A stretch of DNA of 64,000 nucleotides from NCBI RefSeq assembly GCF_037102585.1, contig NW_027043829.1:3720001-3784000 (forward strand), given 5' to 3'. The position numbers and the translations under genes were made by a program. Each line of letters opens with the position of its first letter. The first letter of the stretch is position 1. Under the pieces are notes generated by a model. The model did not search any database. It was not told the origin of the DNA and saw only the letters and a list, made by a program, of their open reading frames with translations. This DNA comes from Saccharomycopsis crataegensis (taxonomy: Eukaryota; Ascomycota; Saccharomycetes; Ascoideales; Saccharomycopsidaceae). This document shows, one piece after another, positions 19,110 through 28,508 of the stretch.

Positions 19110-19605
19110 CATATCATCATAATTATAATGGAATTCCAAAATTTCTATCTCATTGAAATAGCACAAACAAAATGCAAAAGGTGAAATTTCCAATACAGTA
19201 CGAATCAAGTTAGCTTCTACAACCAATCCCACCAAACCAATATTCAACTTAAAAAGAAAAAAAAAAAAAATCCTGCCCACAGACAATAAAATGACAATAA
19301 TGAAGAAAGAAAACGTAACATAAACTGAACTTGATATTATAGAGAATCAAATAAATTCTATCAAAAGAAACAGAAACAAAGAAAAAAAAAAAAAAGAGAC
19401 AACCTAAATACACATAGAGAAAAAAATAATAATAATAGTAATAATAAAAATAATAATAAAAAAATAATAATAATAATTTAAAAGAACAATAAAAAAAACA
19501 ATCAAAAAAAAAATTCAGCATTAGAATATCAGCATATTCATGGAAATGCAAACAACAATCTTCTTCTTCCCTGTTTTTTTTTTTTTTTTTGGTTATACAC
19601 ACAGT
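18885..19605. other. Convergent intergenic TMA20/ADE4
   Basis: 0.7 kb between two 3' ends. A T-tract (18893-18907) directly follows the TMA20 stop. An ATT run lies at 19080-19110, several poly-A tracts and AAT repeats fill 19250-19510, and another poly-T tract at 19574-19591 precedes the ADE4 stop. Nothing gene-like is seen. Confidence 0.55.
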
Positions 19606-21225
19606 CTATTGATAATCACCCACATTATACAACCCAATATCAGTATCGGCAGCCTTAGCACTAACATCCATAACATCATCAAATCCAATGGCAGTAGATT
19701 CCCCTGCGGCTTCAGCGGCTTCTCTACGAGCAGCAATTTCTTTGATTCTTTGATTCTGGGCTCTGACTTTTTCCAATTCTTGCAAATAACGGTCTTCGAC
19801 CCCGGTAATGTATTTCCCGGTGAACACCCCGACTTCAAAATCGTCGACTCCCGCGTATTTACAAGCTTCTTTCAAATCTTCCAAATCTTGGTAGAAAACC
19901 CTATCGGCATGGATCTCTTTAGAAACTTGTTCATCGTCACGGTTATAAGCCACAAGGGCTCTAGTGTCGGCCAAATCAATCCCATAAATATGGTTGAATC
20001 TAATTGGTGGGGCACAAGAAGCAAAAAACACTTTTTTAGCCCCGGCTTCTCTAGCCATCTGGACAATTTCTTTCGAGGTGGTCCCTCTGACGATCGAATC
20101 ATCGACAAGCAAGACGTTACGGTCTTTGAATTCAAGACTCATCGCGTTAAGTTTACGACGTACCGAGGAAACACGTTCTTTTTGGTCTGGCATGATGAAG
20201 GTTCTACCAATATAACGGTTCTTGTTGAACCCTTCTCTGTAAGGGATCCCCAATTCTCCAGCACAAGCAAGGGCCGAATGACGGGCGGTATCTGGGACAG
20301 GAATCACCACGTCGATGTTTTCTTTGGCGAGACCACCAAATTGACGATTGATATTTTGGGCCAACTTTTCCCCCATCTTGATACGTGAACGGTACACGGA
20401 AACCCCATCGAGAATCGAGTCAGTTCTGGCAAAATAAACGTATTCAAAGATATCTGGAGTGAAAGTTTTCGCAGGGACAACTTGACGGAACTCTGGGACC
20501 ATGGTATCTCTTGGAATAATCACCGCTTCACCAGGCTTGAAATCACGCAAGTTGGTGAAACCCGCGGCTTCCAAAGCAATGGATTCCGAAGCAAGCATGT
20601 AATCTTTGACCCCGGTTTCTGGATGAGTTCTTTCGCCAAACAACAATGGTCTAATACCATGAGGGTCTCTGAAACCAAACACACAGTACCCAGCAATCAT
20701 CCCGGTACAAGCGTAGGCCCCACGACATTCTTGGTACACCCCTTTGAGAGCGTTGAAGATATCTTCGTTGTTGACTCTGGCCTTGTTGTAATTCTGCAAC
20801 TTGGCGGCAAAGATGTTCAACAACAATTCCGAATCACTGTCGGTGTTGATGTGACGATGGACTTCTTTGTCCAAGTATTCTTTGAGGTAACTCCCATTGA
20901 CCAAGTTACCATTGTGAGAAAGGGTGATCCCATACGGACTATTCACGTAGAATGGTTGGGCTTCACTGTTGGCCGAAGAGCCGGCGGTTGGATAACGAAG
21001 ATGGGCAATCCCCATGTTGCCAATCAACCCGGTCATTCTCTTTTGGGTGAAGACATCGCGAGCCATCCCGTTACCTTTACACTGGTACAAACGACCCCCA
21101 TTACCGTTGGTCACCATCCCAGCAGCATCCTGACCTCTGTGCTGGAGGATCATTGAGGCGTTGAAAAGTTCTGGCGAGGCCAATTGGGTCTGGTCACCGA
21201 GAACAATACCGACAATACCGCACAT
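19606..21225 (-). CDS. ADE4: Amidophosphoribosyltransferase (PRPP amidotransferase)
   Basis: A 539-residue enzyme for the first committed step of de novo purine synthesis, PRPP plus glutamine to 5-phosphoribosylamine. It begins MCGIVGIVLGD; after Met removal the Cys is the Ntn glutaminase nucleophile. Other glutaminase blocks are HRGQDAAGM, GIAHLRYPTAG and LSHNGNLVNG. The C-terminal phosphoribosyltransferase domain has the PRPP loop LLVDDSIVRGTTSKEIV (about residues 371-387). The FARTDSILDGVSVY and RVSSVRRKLNA blocks are typical. There are no Fe-S ligand cysteines or propeptide of the bacterial/animal type, as in other yeasts. A TGACTCA element lies 230 bp upstream. Confidence 0.97.
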   Translation of the reverse strand: MCGIVGIVLGDQTQLASPELFNASMILQHRGQDAAGMVTNGNGGRLYQCKGNGMARDVFTQKRMTGLIGNMGIAHLRYPTAGSSANSEAQPFYVNSPYGITLSHNGNLVNGSYLKEYLDKEVHRHINTDSDSELLLNIFAAKLQNYNKARVNNEDIFNALKGVYQECRGAYACTGMIAGYCVFGFRDPHGIRPLLFGERTHPETGVKDYMLASESIALEAAGFTNLRDFKPGEAVIIPRDTMVPEFRQVVPAKTFTPDIFEYVYFARTDSILDGVSVYRSRIKMGEKLAQNINRQFGGLAKENIDVVIPVPDTARHSALACAGELGIPYREGFNKNRYIGRTFIMPDQKERVSSVRRKLNAMSLEFKDRNVLLVDDSIVRGTTSKEIVQMAREAGAKKVFFASCAPPIRFNHIYGIDLADTRALVAYNRDDEQVSKEIHADRVFYQDLEDLKEACKYAGVDDFEVGVFTGKYITGVEDRYLQELEKVRAQNQRIKEIAARREAAEAAGESTAIGFDDVMDVSAKAADTDIGLYNVGDYQ

Positions 21226-21455
21226 CTTTGATTAAAAAGGAGCAATGAGTGAGAGTTTTTTTGTTTGTGAGAAAAAAAAAAAAGAAGAGATTTCCTCGGG
21301 GCAAATACAGTGGAAACGGTAGCAGATACAACAGAAATGAAGCACACGCAAGAATCAAGAAGAGAAGAGAACAGAGGGGGAGAGAGGATCTGTCAAGGTT
21401 GCAAGAAAAAATAAAAAAAAAGCTCTTAACTCCTCGAAATAGATAAACTGATTGG

Positions 21456-21462
21456 TGACTCA
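21456..21462. promoter_or_regulatory. Gcn4/Bas1-type TGACTCA site upstream of ADE4
   Basis: A perfect TGACTCA, 231 bp before the ADE4 ATG. In S. cerevisiae, ADE genes are controlled by Bas1/Pho2 and Gcn4 through TGACTC elements, so position and gene fit well. Occupancy is inferred. Confidence 0.6.
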
Positions 21463-21565
21463 GGGCGAAAAATTTTTCCTGGAATTTTTTTGCCTCGCAG
21501 AAAAAGAAAGTGTGATTTTCCTAACATGAATGGGGTTCTCTTCAATATTATTATTATTGGAATGC

Positions 21566-21572
21566 TTTTTTT

Positions 21573-21604
<32 letters not shown>

Positions 21605-21607
21605 TTT
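21566..21607. repeat. 42 nt poly-T tract with one C
   Basis: The longest homopolymer tract in the window, interrupted once at 21585, between ADE4 and the neighbouring leftward gene. Such tracts exclude nucleosomes in yeast promoters. The length is prone to sequencing error. Confidence 0.85.
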
Positions 21608-21816
21608 CTGTTTCTTTATCTTTATTGAATACTGTTGTTGGCGAGGCAAATTATAAAGTTCATCCTTCTTCATGTCTTGTGAGTAGGGGCTATCGCTACA
21701 AAGTTTACCAGTCTTTCGATGATGATTAATTCCTATTCTTTTTATCTACTGGTTATACCAAAGCATCAAGAATATACATATATATATATTACACGCATTC
21801 AAAGTAGATACTATTT

Positions 21817-23365
21817 TCATATCTCCACTGCGAGCAACTCTTTCACCACCACTTTTAGCCCATCTGTATCATCATTCGATCCGCAATATTCTCTCAATTC
21901 TTTAGTTAAAGTATCAATTCCAATGTAGTATTCACTAGTGCTTGTATTGATGAGGTCACCAACTAATATCCGACACTGTTCCTCCACTAGGAGCCAATTC
22001 ACAATGATATCGACATATTCCACTATCGACCATCCCTTGTCGACGATTTTCAAATAATGCAATTCTTTATCTTCTGGAGGGTCATCGGTTGATAATTTCC
22101 CCACAAAGTATTTTCTGACGCTAACAAGTTTCTTCAAGTTTGATAACTCATTCTCCATAAGTTTGTGGACCACCCGCTGTCGTTCATCGGAATCCAATGG
22201 CGCCAAACTAATCAACCAAATGATGATTTTCAACCATTTCTCAAGAAACTCACGCCCTTGGCGATGTTTGGACTTGAGGGATGTCGAGAGTGGGAAAAGA
22301 AGGGTCAATGTGAGATTACCATTGATAACCCCTAAGGGTTTGTAGAGATATTTCAATATCCCCGAGGAGATTAAAGAATTAACAATCGTCACCAGGAAAA
22401 CCCCATTTCGTTCATCATCATCATCATCATCATCATTATTTGTGTATCCTACAGCAGGAGCCATTGAATGTTGAGTTGGGGTTAATAAATTTAAAATCAA
22501 ACCAAAACATCGAATATAACCCCATTTACTCAATTTCTCCCAGCGTTTATACTCAAACTCGGCCTCCTCGTTTTGTAAATAACTCTCCTTTGATAAATAG
22601 TTTTTGAGCACCAATACTATCAAATCTATTCCTTCGGCAGTGACAAATTGTTGTTTACAATCGACCGCGGTCTTACCAGGAGCGGTGAATAAAAATTGAC
22701 ACCAATCAAGAATATTCGACAAGAATTCCTCTTGGATCGAGTTTTTAGGAGGGAATAATGATGGTTTACGGAATTTGAAAATGATCAACGATACAAGTTC
22801 CATGAGGTTGGAGTACTTGGCAGTTTTATAATTACTGTCGATTAACGCATTGATGAGGTCAACAAACTTGCCGAACGCCGAGTATTCTTGAGAAACCGCC
22901 GTCAAACTCAAGGAAAGTTTCACGAAAAATTCCGAGGCGTATTGATTGGTCAAAGTCAATGTTTGGGGTTTCTGTTTTATAGGGATACAAACATTGGATA
23001 TCATATAATTCACTAAGGTTTTATTCTGGCTTAATGAGATGTTGTTGGAGGAATCTTGGGACGATGATGCGTCGGATATAGAAACATCAGACACTAAGGA
23101 TACTAGTAATGATGATGCGGTGGTGACAAAATCATGCTTTTCAATTTCCGTGACTTTATCGTTATTGTTATTGGAATAATGGACGATTTTCCCTACCAAC
23201 GCTTCAGGGAATTTCAATTGTAGCAATATCGAGACCACCAGTACGTTATTATCAAGGTTATCGTCATCATCGACCAAATCGTTGATAATATTGACCACCA
23301 GGTACACGATGTCGAAATTATCATGATGAATGATAATATCAATGAACAATTGCAAGACATTGGAG

Positions 23366-23403
<38 letters not shown>

Positions 23404-23673
23404 GCTGAGCCATTGGATCACCAGGGTTTTTAACTTCCCATCATCGATGATCACGACATTACCAAACTGTGAGATTAAGTCATGGAGCAATTCCTCGCTT
23501 GGCAAGATATCCAATAACGTCGAGGTGTTGTCTTTCACCGAGGCTCGTAGATCTCTGTTGACGATGGTGATTTCCTCGAGGTACTTTGCAACGCTCTTGA
23601 ACCACCCAAGGTCCATCGATTGGTTGTTTTCATCGTCCAAGAACTTCCTGATGCCGGTGAATTGGGATTCCAT
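21817..23673 (-). CDS. Unassigned helical protein, 618 residues
   Basis: I cannot place this protein in a family. The first ATG in frame is at 23671-23673. It is rich in amphipathic helices with Leu/Ile at regular spacing, like an armadillo- or HEAT-type repeat protein, and has no signal peptide or clear membrane segment. Low-complexity insertions are an Asn run at about residues 98-111 (coded by GTT/GTTGTT repeats on the + strand) and an Asp run in the middle (NNDDDDDDDERNG). The best-structured parts are a block reading RWEKLSKWGYIRCFGLILNLL and the C-terminal ~190 residues. A scaffold or GEF-like armadillo protein (Bem4 or Ctr86/ataxin-10 type) is possible but I could not confirm it. Confidence 0.6.
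23366..23404. repeat. (GTT)n microsatellite inside a coding region
   Basis: About 13 GTT units on the + strand, read on the - strand as AAC and giving a poly-Asn tract in the 618-residue protein. Its length is likely to vary between strains. Confidence 0.85.
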
Positions 23674-24377
23674 GACCGGTGAGTGAGTCAAAGCCTTGCT
23701 GCTCTAACAATAGTAATAATCTTCAGTTCAACAACCAGCCCCGTCAAAAATCGTATGGCAATTTTTATTTTTATTTTTATTTTTTATTTTTTTTTTCATT
23801 TTTTTTTACCTTGGTGCATGTTTCCCTTTACACGCATTGACTAAATGATAATTAGTGCCGTCAAAAAAATTCTTGGGTCGTCTGCCGCGTGGAAGTTGGT
23901 TGGGAGTGGGAGGGCCATACAAATAATCGGTGGGTTAATACCCTCACTGTTCGTTTCCCAATATATATAATTGTTGTGTTCTCACTGTGTGTGTGTGTGT
24001 GTGGGGTGTGTTCTTAATCATTGTGTGTACTTTTGCTGATTATTCCCTGTCTGTTTCTTTCATCATTATCAACAGAGTCAAAAAGATTGGCAGTCCCTAA
24101 AACAAAAATTGGAATTTAATTTAATTTACTTTTATTTTTTTTTTTTAAAAAAAAAAACTTAGAATAAAAATAAGAACAGGGTCTAAAATTTCTCCTTATC
24201 TTTTTTTTTTTTTTCTTTTTCCTGTTCATTTCTCAACTTCTGTTACAGAATAGTCGCTAATCTGGTTGGTTTTCCCATTTGGTGGTTATATTTTCTTGGG
24301 TCGCTCATTCATTTCTTCCCCCAAAACAAAAGTATCTATCAGTGAACCTACAACAGACAACAATAACAATCACAAAA
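23674..24377. other. Divergent promoter region, strong-leader type
   Basis: Between the 618-residue protein (-) and a small protein (+). It contains poly-T tracts, a TG run (23987-24002) and, directly before the + strand ATG, an A/C-rich leader of CAACA/CAATAACAATC type that is typical of highly expressed yeast genes. Confidence 0.5.
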
Positions 24378-24713
24378 ATGTCAGACGGCGTCAGTCCAGG
24401 TATTCGTGCCACCATCCGTGAACATCTTCGTAACCTTTGGTTGAACTGGGTCAAGAATGGCCGTTTTTACACCGCCTTACGTGATAAGACCAAGAATGGG
24501 ATGCAAAAAATGCATCCTCGCCATATCAAGGAAGTGTTGGCAGATATCTTCAATAAGGCCAAAAATGGGATCATCAAGTTCGTCAAGAAGTTGTTGAGCT
24601 CCCCAATGAACTTTGTCAGAATGCTTGTGGCCTTCATGATTGGCGAATTGGTCGAAAGTAAAGAATTGCACAATAAATTGATGACCCATTTCACCAAAAA
24701 GAGAATCGCTTGA
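24378..24713 (+). CDS. Small basic protein of unknown function, 111 residues
   Basis: I do not recognise this protein. The start at 24378 follows a CAATCACAAAAATG leader of the kind seen before abundant yeast proteins, and codon choice (GGT, CGT, AAG, TTG, GTC) looks optimised, so it is probably well expressed. The protein is very basic. It appears to be mainly amphipathic helices: IRATIREHLRNLWLNWV, a middle HIKEVLADIFNKAKNGIIKF, and a hydrophobic helix NFVRMLVAFMIGELVES. The short motif K-N-G recurs three times (WVKNGRF, KTKNGMQ, KAKNGII). There is no signal peptide. An additional in-frame ATG at 24279 would add 33 residues, but the leader context argues against it. Membrane or nucleic-acid association are both possible. 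Confidence 0.7.
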   Translation: MSDGVSPGIRATIREHLRNLWLNWVKNGRFYTALRDKTKNGMQKMHPRHIKEVLADIFNKAKNGIIKFVKKLLSSPMNFVRMLVAFMIGELVESKELHNKLMTHFTKKRIA

Positions 24714-25137
24714 ACTTACTTGGTGAGATTTGTTGGCTTTTCACTTATTATTGAGGTCCACCAATAACCTTGTCAATTTATTATTGGTGTACTTAATCTC
24801 GTCAATTTTGGAATTATTTATGATACCCACCCCAGTGTTTTTTTTTTTTTTTTTATATATTATCTCCTTATTTCGCTTCTATGTGTTTTCATTATTTTAT
24901 CCTTTTAGATAAAAATTTTTGTCGCTTCAGTTTAACCTCGTTTTATCCCATTTCATTATTTTATGCTCTCTAATGCTTCCAAAGTTCTTTTTTTTAATCT
25001 AATAAGATGTTCTATTGTCCATCCAATTTGTCTTTTTTTTTTTTTTTAACATCAATATAAAAGAATTAAATCGTATAAACTATGCAATACAAAAAAAAAA
25101 TAACAACCGTATAATCATCTATTTACATTAATATAGT
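24714..25137. other. Convergent intergenic region
   Basis: AT-rich 3' flanks with poly-T tracts at 24838-24854 and 25032-25048. No gene-like feature seen. Confidence 0.5.
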
Positions 25138-26523
25138 CTAACTTAAAACCTTCTCGCTATTTAAATCATCTTTCTTCTCATCACTTCCAAACCAACGATC
25201 CCAGATCCCTTTTTTATGGAGCAACGCCAAAATCAAAATCCCCGGCAATTGCCAAACCGAACCCCAAAACAACTTCTTTGCATAGGCATTGGCTAATTTG
25301 GCGTCTGCTTCTTTAATAACCTGTCTTGTGGCGTGTGCCCCAGCGCTGGCCCCGGCACTCACCACCAGTCCAACGTATCCTGCTCCATAGATCTTTCTTT
25401 GATGTTTCCAAAACTTCATGGCTTCCCAAGATAACCACCCGTTCAACAAACTAGAATCAACGACAAACCACCAATCGGTGATCCCATAATAACTCAAACC
25501 AAAGCAGATTGGGAACATTAATAACGCGTACCGTAACGCCACTCTAGCATTGAGGCGAGGGTTCTCGTACGCCGTCATCACGTAACCAGCTTGTTTATAT
25601 TGATCTCTAATATTGTGGGACAACGCGTTGAAATGAGGGAATTGCCAAGCGTATAACAAACTAGCAAGTAGCCAGGCACCAGCATCACCACCAACTAAAG
25701 ATAACAGCCCACCGCTGGCAGCAGCCCACCCCATTAATGGAGGAATCGCCCCAACCACCGCCCCGACCCAGGTGTTGATGATATGTTTCCGTTTAAGTGA
25801 AGTATAAGTCCAAGCATAAAGCACGATATTGGCAATCCCCAATTGGGCCACCAAAGGATTGACCCCAAGGTAAAGTATCGAGGCCCCGAGGGTTCCTGCG
25901 ACTCCGGCAAAGCCCATGGCTTCTTTTGTCGAGATTAATCCGGTGACTACTGGTCTGGCGGAGGTCCGGACCATTTTACGATCAAACTCAGGTTCCCTGG
26001 CCATATTGATGGCGTTGGCAGCTCCAGAACATAAAGAAGTCCCCACGGTCAAACAGACAAGCGAAGTGAACGATCCTGGATAAGGAGCAATGGCGTAGGA
26101 ACAGATTGACGATAGCATCACAAGAAAAGTTAGGTTTGGTTTTGTGAGGGCAAAGAACCCATTAAGTTTCTTGTTGGTCGATATTGGTTTGTTGGAAGGT
26201 GTGCATATTTTAGGAGTCACCTTGAAAGGAATGTGAGAAGGGGTAGTAGTGGTCTTCTTTTCATTATCTTGATCCGAGTCCTCTTTCGGCTGGCAGGAAA
26301 TGACAAATTTGTTTGGCAATATTTTATCTAAATTGTTTCTCAAAAAGAAATCGTCACCAATACACGACGACGATTTGGTCCTCTGGAGCCTAGAAGTGGC
26401 GAAAGATCGGCGATGATTGGTTTGAATATTGAGACATAGCACCCTACTTCCTATTGTCAGTGAGGATTTGTGTATGAGCTGGCCAGGAAGAAGGGGAATT
26501 AGGGTTAATCGGTGAAGCAGCAT
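25138..26523 (-). CDS. COX10: Haem O synthase (protohaem IX farnesyltransferase)
   Basis: Cox10 adds a farnesyl group to haem B in the mitochondrial inner membrane, making haem O, the precursor of haem A for cytochrome oxidase. From the ATG at 26521-26523 the protein has 461 residues. A basic, Ser-rich N-terminus (HRRSFATSRLQRTKS) looks like a presequence. The UbiA-type domain follows, with several membrane helices. Key motifs are NAINMAREPEFDRKMVRTSARPV (the N-x-x-x-D-x-x-x-D-type prenyl-diphosphate site; about residues 185-207), TSLKRKHIINTWVGAVVGAIPPLMGW and LYAWQFPHFNALS. Another in-frame ATG at 26593-26595 would add 24 residues through a poly-Phe stretch; I prefer the inner start. One CTG follows the WAAASGG segment. 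Confidence 0.95.
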   Translation of the reverse strand: MLLHRLTLIPLLPGQLIHKSSLTIGSRVLCLNIQTNHRRSFATSRLQRTKSSSCIGDDFFLRNNLDKILPNKFVISCQPKEDSDQDNEKKTTTTPSHIPFKVTPKICTPSNKPISTNKKLNGFFALTKPNLTFLVMLSSICSYAIAPYPGSFTSLVCLTVGTSLCSGAANAINMAREPEFDRKMVRTSARPVVTGLISTKEAMGFAGVAGTLGASILYLGVNPLVAQLGIANIVLYAWTYTSLKRKHIINTWVGAVVGAIPPLMGWAAASGGLLSLVGGDAGAWLLASLLYAWQFPHFNALSHNIRDQYKQAGYVMTAYENPRLNARVALRYALLMFPICFGLSYYGITDWWFVVDSSLLNGWLSWEAMKFWKHQRKIYGAGYVGLVVSAGASAGAHATRQVIKEADAKLANAYAKKLFWGSVWQLPGILILALLHKKGIWDRWFGSDEKKDDLNSEKVLS

Positions 26524-27160
26524 AATAATAATCCAACCAGACAAAAAAAAAAAAAAAAGCGATAAATGAGCAGCAACAAATATAGATCGATGCAAAGAGA
26601 AGGAGAAAAGAGAAAAAAAAAAAGAACAAGAAGAGGCGAGGTTATGGAGGGGACTAGATTCTGTGATCTAGATACTGTGGTTTCTAACAATCACCATCGA
26701 ACTCTCTCACTCACACACCGATGATTTTTTTTTTCCACCAAAAACCAAAAGTTTTCCCGCCGGTGAGAGGACCGGCGCGGTGCTTCGAACCAGCGTCGTT
26801 ATGAAGAAGGTTATTTGAGAGAGGAGGGGGAGTATATTTGTATATTATGTTTATATGTTATTGCGTATGATTATCGCAGTTGTTTTGCCTGGGTAGACAT
26901 CAGCGTTAGAATCGTTCTCGTATCTGGGGAAATGAAATGCCTCAGATAAACCAGTCATGAAAATTCGGCTAACAGTTGGGCTGCATAAGTGCATCTTGAC
27001 ATGAACGTTGGCAAATAAATAAATATATATGATAGATAACTGCCCAAGAGTTTTTCTTGTCTTTTCTTGTCTTTTCTTTTCTTTTCTTTTCTTTGTTTCT
27101 CAATTCTTTACTAATATTCATCAAATAATCAAGTTTGTATTCCCTATTGTTTCAAAAAAT
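26524..27160. other. Divergent promoter region COX10 / small unknown
   Basis: Contains a GC-rich patch with a 7 bp inverted repeat, CGCCGGT..ACCGGCG, at 26758-26777 (loop GAGAGG), on the COX10 side. A CTTTT pentamer run at 27058-27094 lies in the leader of the rightward gene. Confidence 0.55.
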
Positions 27161-27517
27161 ATGCCGCCAGAGTTAAACCCAATCCCCCAGAAAGAATATG
27201 ATAATATGGACGATTTGGACAGTATCATCTCGAGCTACGAGCCACTCGGGAACGTAGATCACCGTGATAACGTTAGCAAGACCAGTTTCGATATTGGTGG
27301 TCTCAATCACAAACAATCCCCATCGCCAAATCAAAATGGTGGTCCTGAAAAAAGAGAGTTGTTAAGCCGCAAATTGAGCCGAGTGTTGACCCATTCTAGC
27401 CATTTTGAAAAGGTTACAAATAGCGAGGCACCCAGTGTTAATGATGCAAATTCACCGTCTTTTAAGCAAAAGATAATGGACAAATTTCTGATCAAGAAGG
27501 GTGGAAAGAAAGCATGA
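27161..27517 (+). CDS. Small hypothetical protein, 118 residues
   Basis: I do not recognise this protein. I chose the ATG at 27161 because the frame upstream (from 27029) is a poly-pyrimidine leader encoding only Phe/Ser/Leu. The protein is hydrophilic: an acidic N-terminal third (MDDLDSIISSYEPLG), a Pro/Asn/Gly-rich middle, a basic helix ELLSRKLSRVLTHSS and a lysine-rich end (QKIMDKFLIKKGGKKA). There is no membrane segment. The C-terminus could bind membranes or nucleic acid electrostatically. The start is supported by a CTTTT-repeat and A-rich leader, which looks like a genuine 5' UTR. It could be an adaptor or inhibitor-type small protein; nothing more specific can be said. Confidence 0.5.
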   Translation: MPPELNPIPQKEYDNMDDLDSIISSYEPLGNVDHRDNVSKTSFDIGGLNHKQSPSPNQNGGPEKRELLSRKLSRVLTHSSHFEKVTNSEAPSVNDANSPSFKQKIMDKFLIKKGGKKA

Positions 27518-27870
27518 TGGACTATAGAAAGAGAATCATTTCATATCCGCCCCTTTTGCTTGTTATAATATTATATCCAATTGTCTGTATTCATTATTAT
27601 CTTTTTTTTTTTGTTTTTTATCTTCTTTTTTTCTTTTTGCTCATAGCACAATATACATTATAATGGTACTGTATTTATTTAAATAAATAAAATTACAGAG
27701 TAGGATGTTGTAGCAATTCAAAGCAGTGACAAGTGAGAGAAAGAGAATCACCATTTAACCTGGGCATGGTGCTAGTGTTCCGATAACAATAGTATACCTG
27801 TGTTATTTCTATGATTCTGCTATTTTAATGACTGACTGGAAAAACAATCCCCTGCTCCCCCCGCCTCCCC

Positions 27871-27895
27871 AGCATTGCAACAATATTGCAATGCT
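27871..27895. other. Perfect 10+5+10 hairpin
   Basis: AGCATTGCAA, loop CAATA, TTGCAATGCT: ten perfect base pairs round a 5 nt loop. A hairpin of identical geometry, also containing TTGCAA, lies at 45812-45836. Confidence 0.75.
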
Positions 27896-28132
27896 ATGTT
27901 ACTCACTCTTGCTTAATTGATTAGCTGTTTCCCCCATTTCAATCTACGCTAATGTCTCTGATCATGTACATTACCCAGTGTTGCTATGCCATGCTTGCTG
28001 GATGAACATGGATATAATAAATATTTATATCTTTTTTTTTTCACCTAAAAATCGTTCAACTCTCTGGTGGTGAAAAATATATTCAAATTAAACTAATTTA
28101 AAAAAAATAAAAATAAAAAAGAGGAGCGCGCG

Positions 28133-28138
28133 ACGCGT
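28133..28138. promoter_or_regulatory. MCB box (ACGCGT) upstream of the Sic1-like gene
   Basis: ACGCGT in a GCGCGCGACGCGTCGCGTGG context, 371 bp before the ATG. It is the binding site of the G1/S factor MBF (Mbp1-Swi6). Confidence 0.6.
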
Positions 28139-28251
28139 CGCGTGGCAATTTTTTTTTGTTTATTTTTTTTTTTTTTTCCTCCTTTTTGCGAAAGAAATTT
28201 CCTCTTTGGGACGGTTGATAATAAATATATATATAAAAAAAAAAAAATACT

Positions 28252-28257
28252 ACGCGT
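28252..28257. promoter_or_regulatory. Second MCB box (ACGCGT)
   Basis: A second ACGCGT 252 bp before the ATG of the Sic1-like gene. Two copies in an otherwise AT-rich promoter are unlikely by chance and suggest G1/S-timed transcription. Confidence 0.6.
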
Positions 28258-28508
28258 CTGTGCAGGCCTTTTTTTCTTTTTAGTGTTGTTCTTCTCCTAT
28301 TAGTAGCATTTCTTTTCCCCTTTATTATCATCATCTGTTGCCTCTTCTGTTATCTTTCCTTTTTTTTTTTTTCTTCTTTTCGTAAAATTTATCATCCTTA
28401 TTCTCATTCGTTATCAACAACAACTATATCACAAAATATTTATACCTTACAACATCTACAATACATCATCATCATCATCATCATCTCCACAATAATAGAT
28501 CAATCCAA

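Larger units (their letters stand above)
27518..28508. other. Intergenic, promoter of the Sic1-like gene
   Basis: 1 kb upstream of the Sic1-like gene. It holds a perfect hairpin (27871-27895), a CG-rich patch with MCB boxes, several poly-T tracts and a CAT run (28464-28486) in the leader. No further gene is seen. Confidence 0.55.

Noticed and set aside
26524-26595. Upstream COX10 start at 26595
   Set aside because: It would add 24 residues that include a poly-Phe stretch coded by a homopolymer; the inner ATG gives a better presequence. Not excluded.
26785-26815. tRNA-like GGTTCGAA on the minus strand
   Set aside because: The T-loop-like sequence has no matching T stem and no anticodon or acceptor arms around it.
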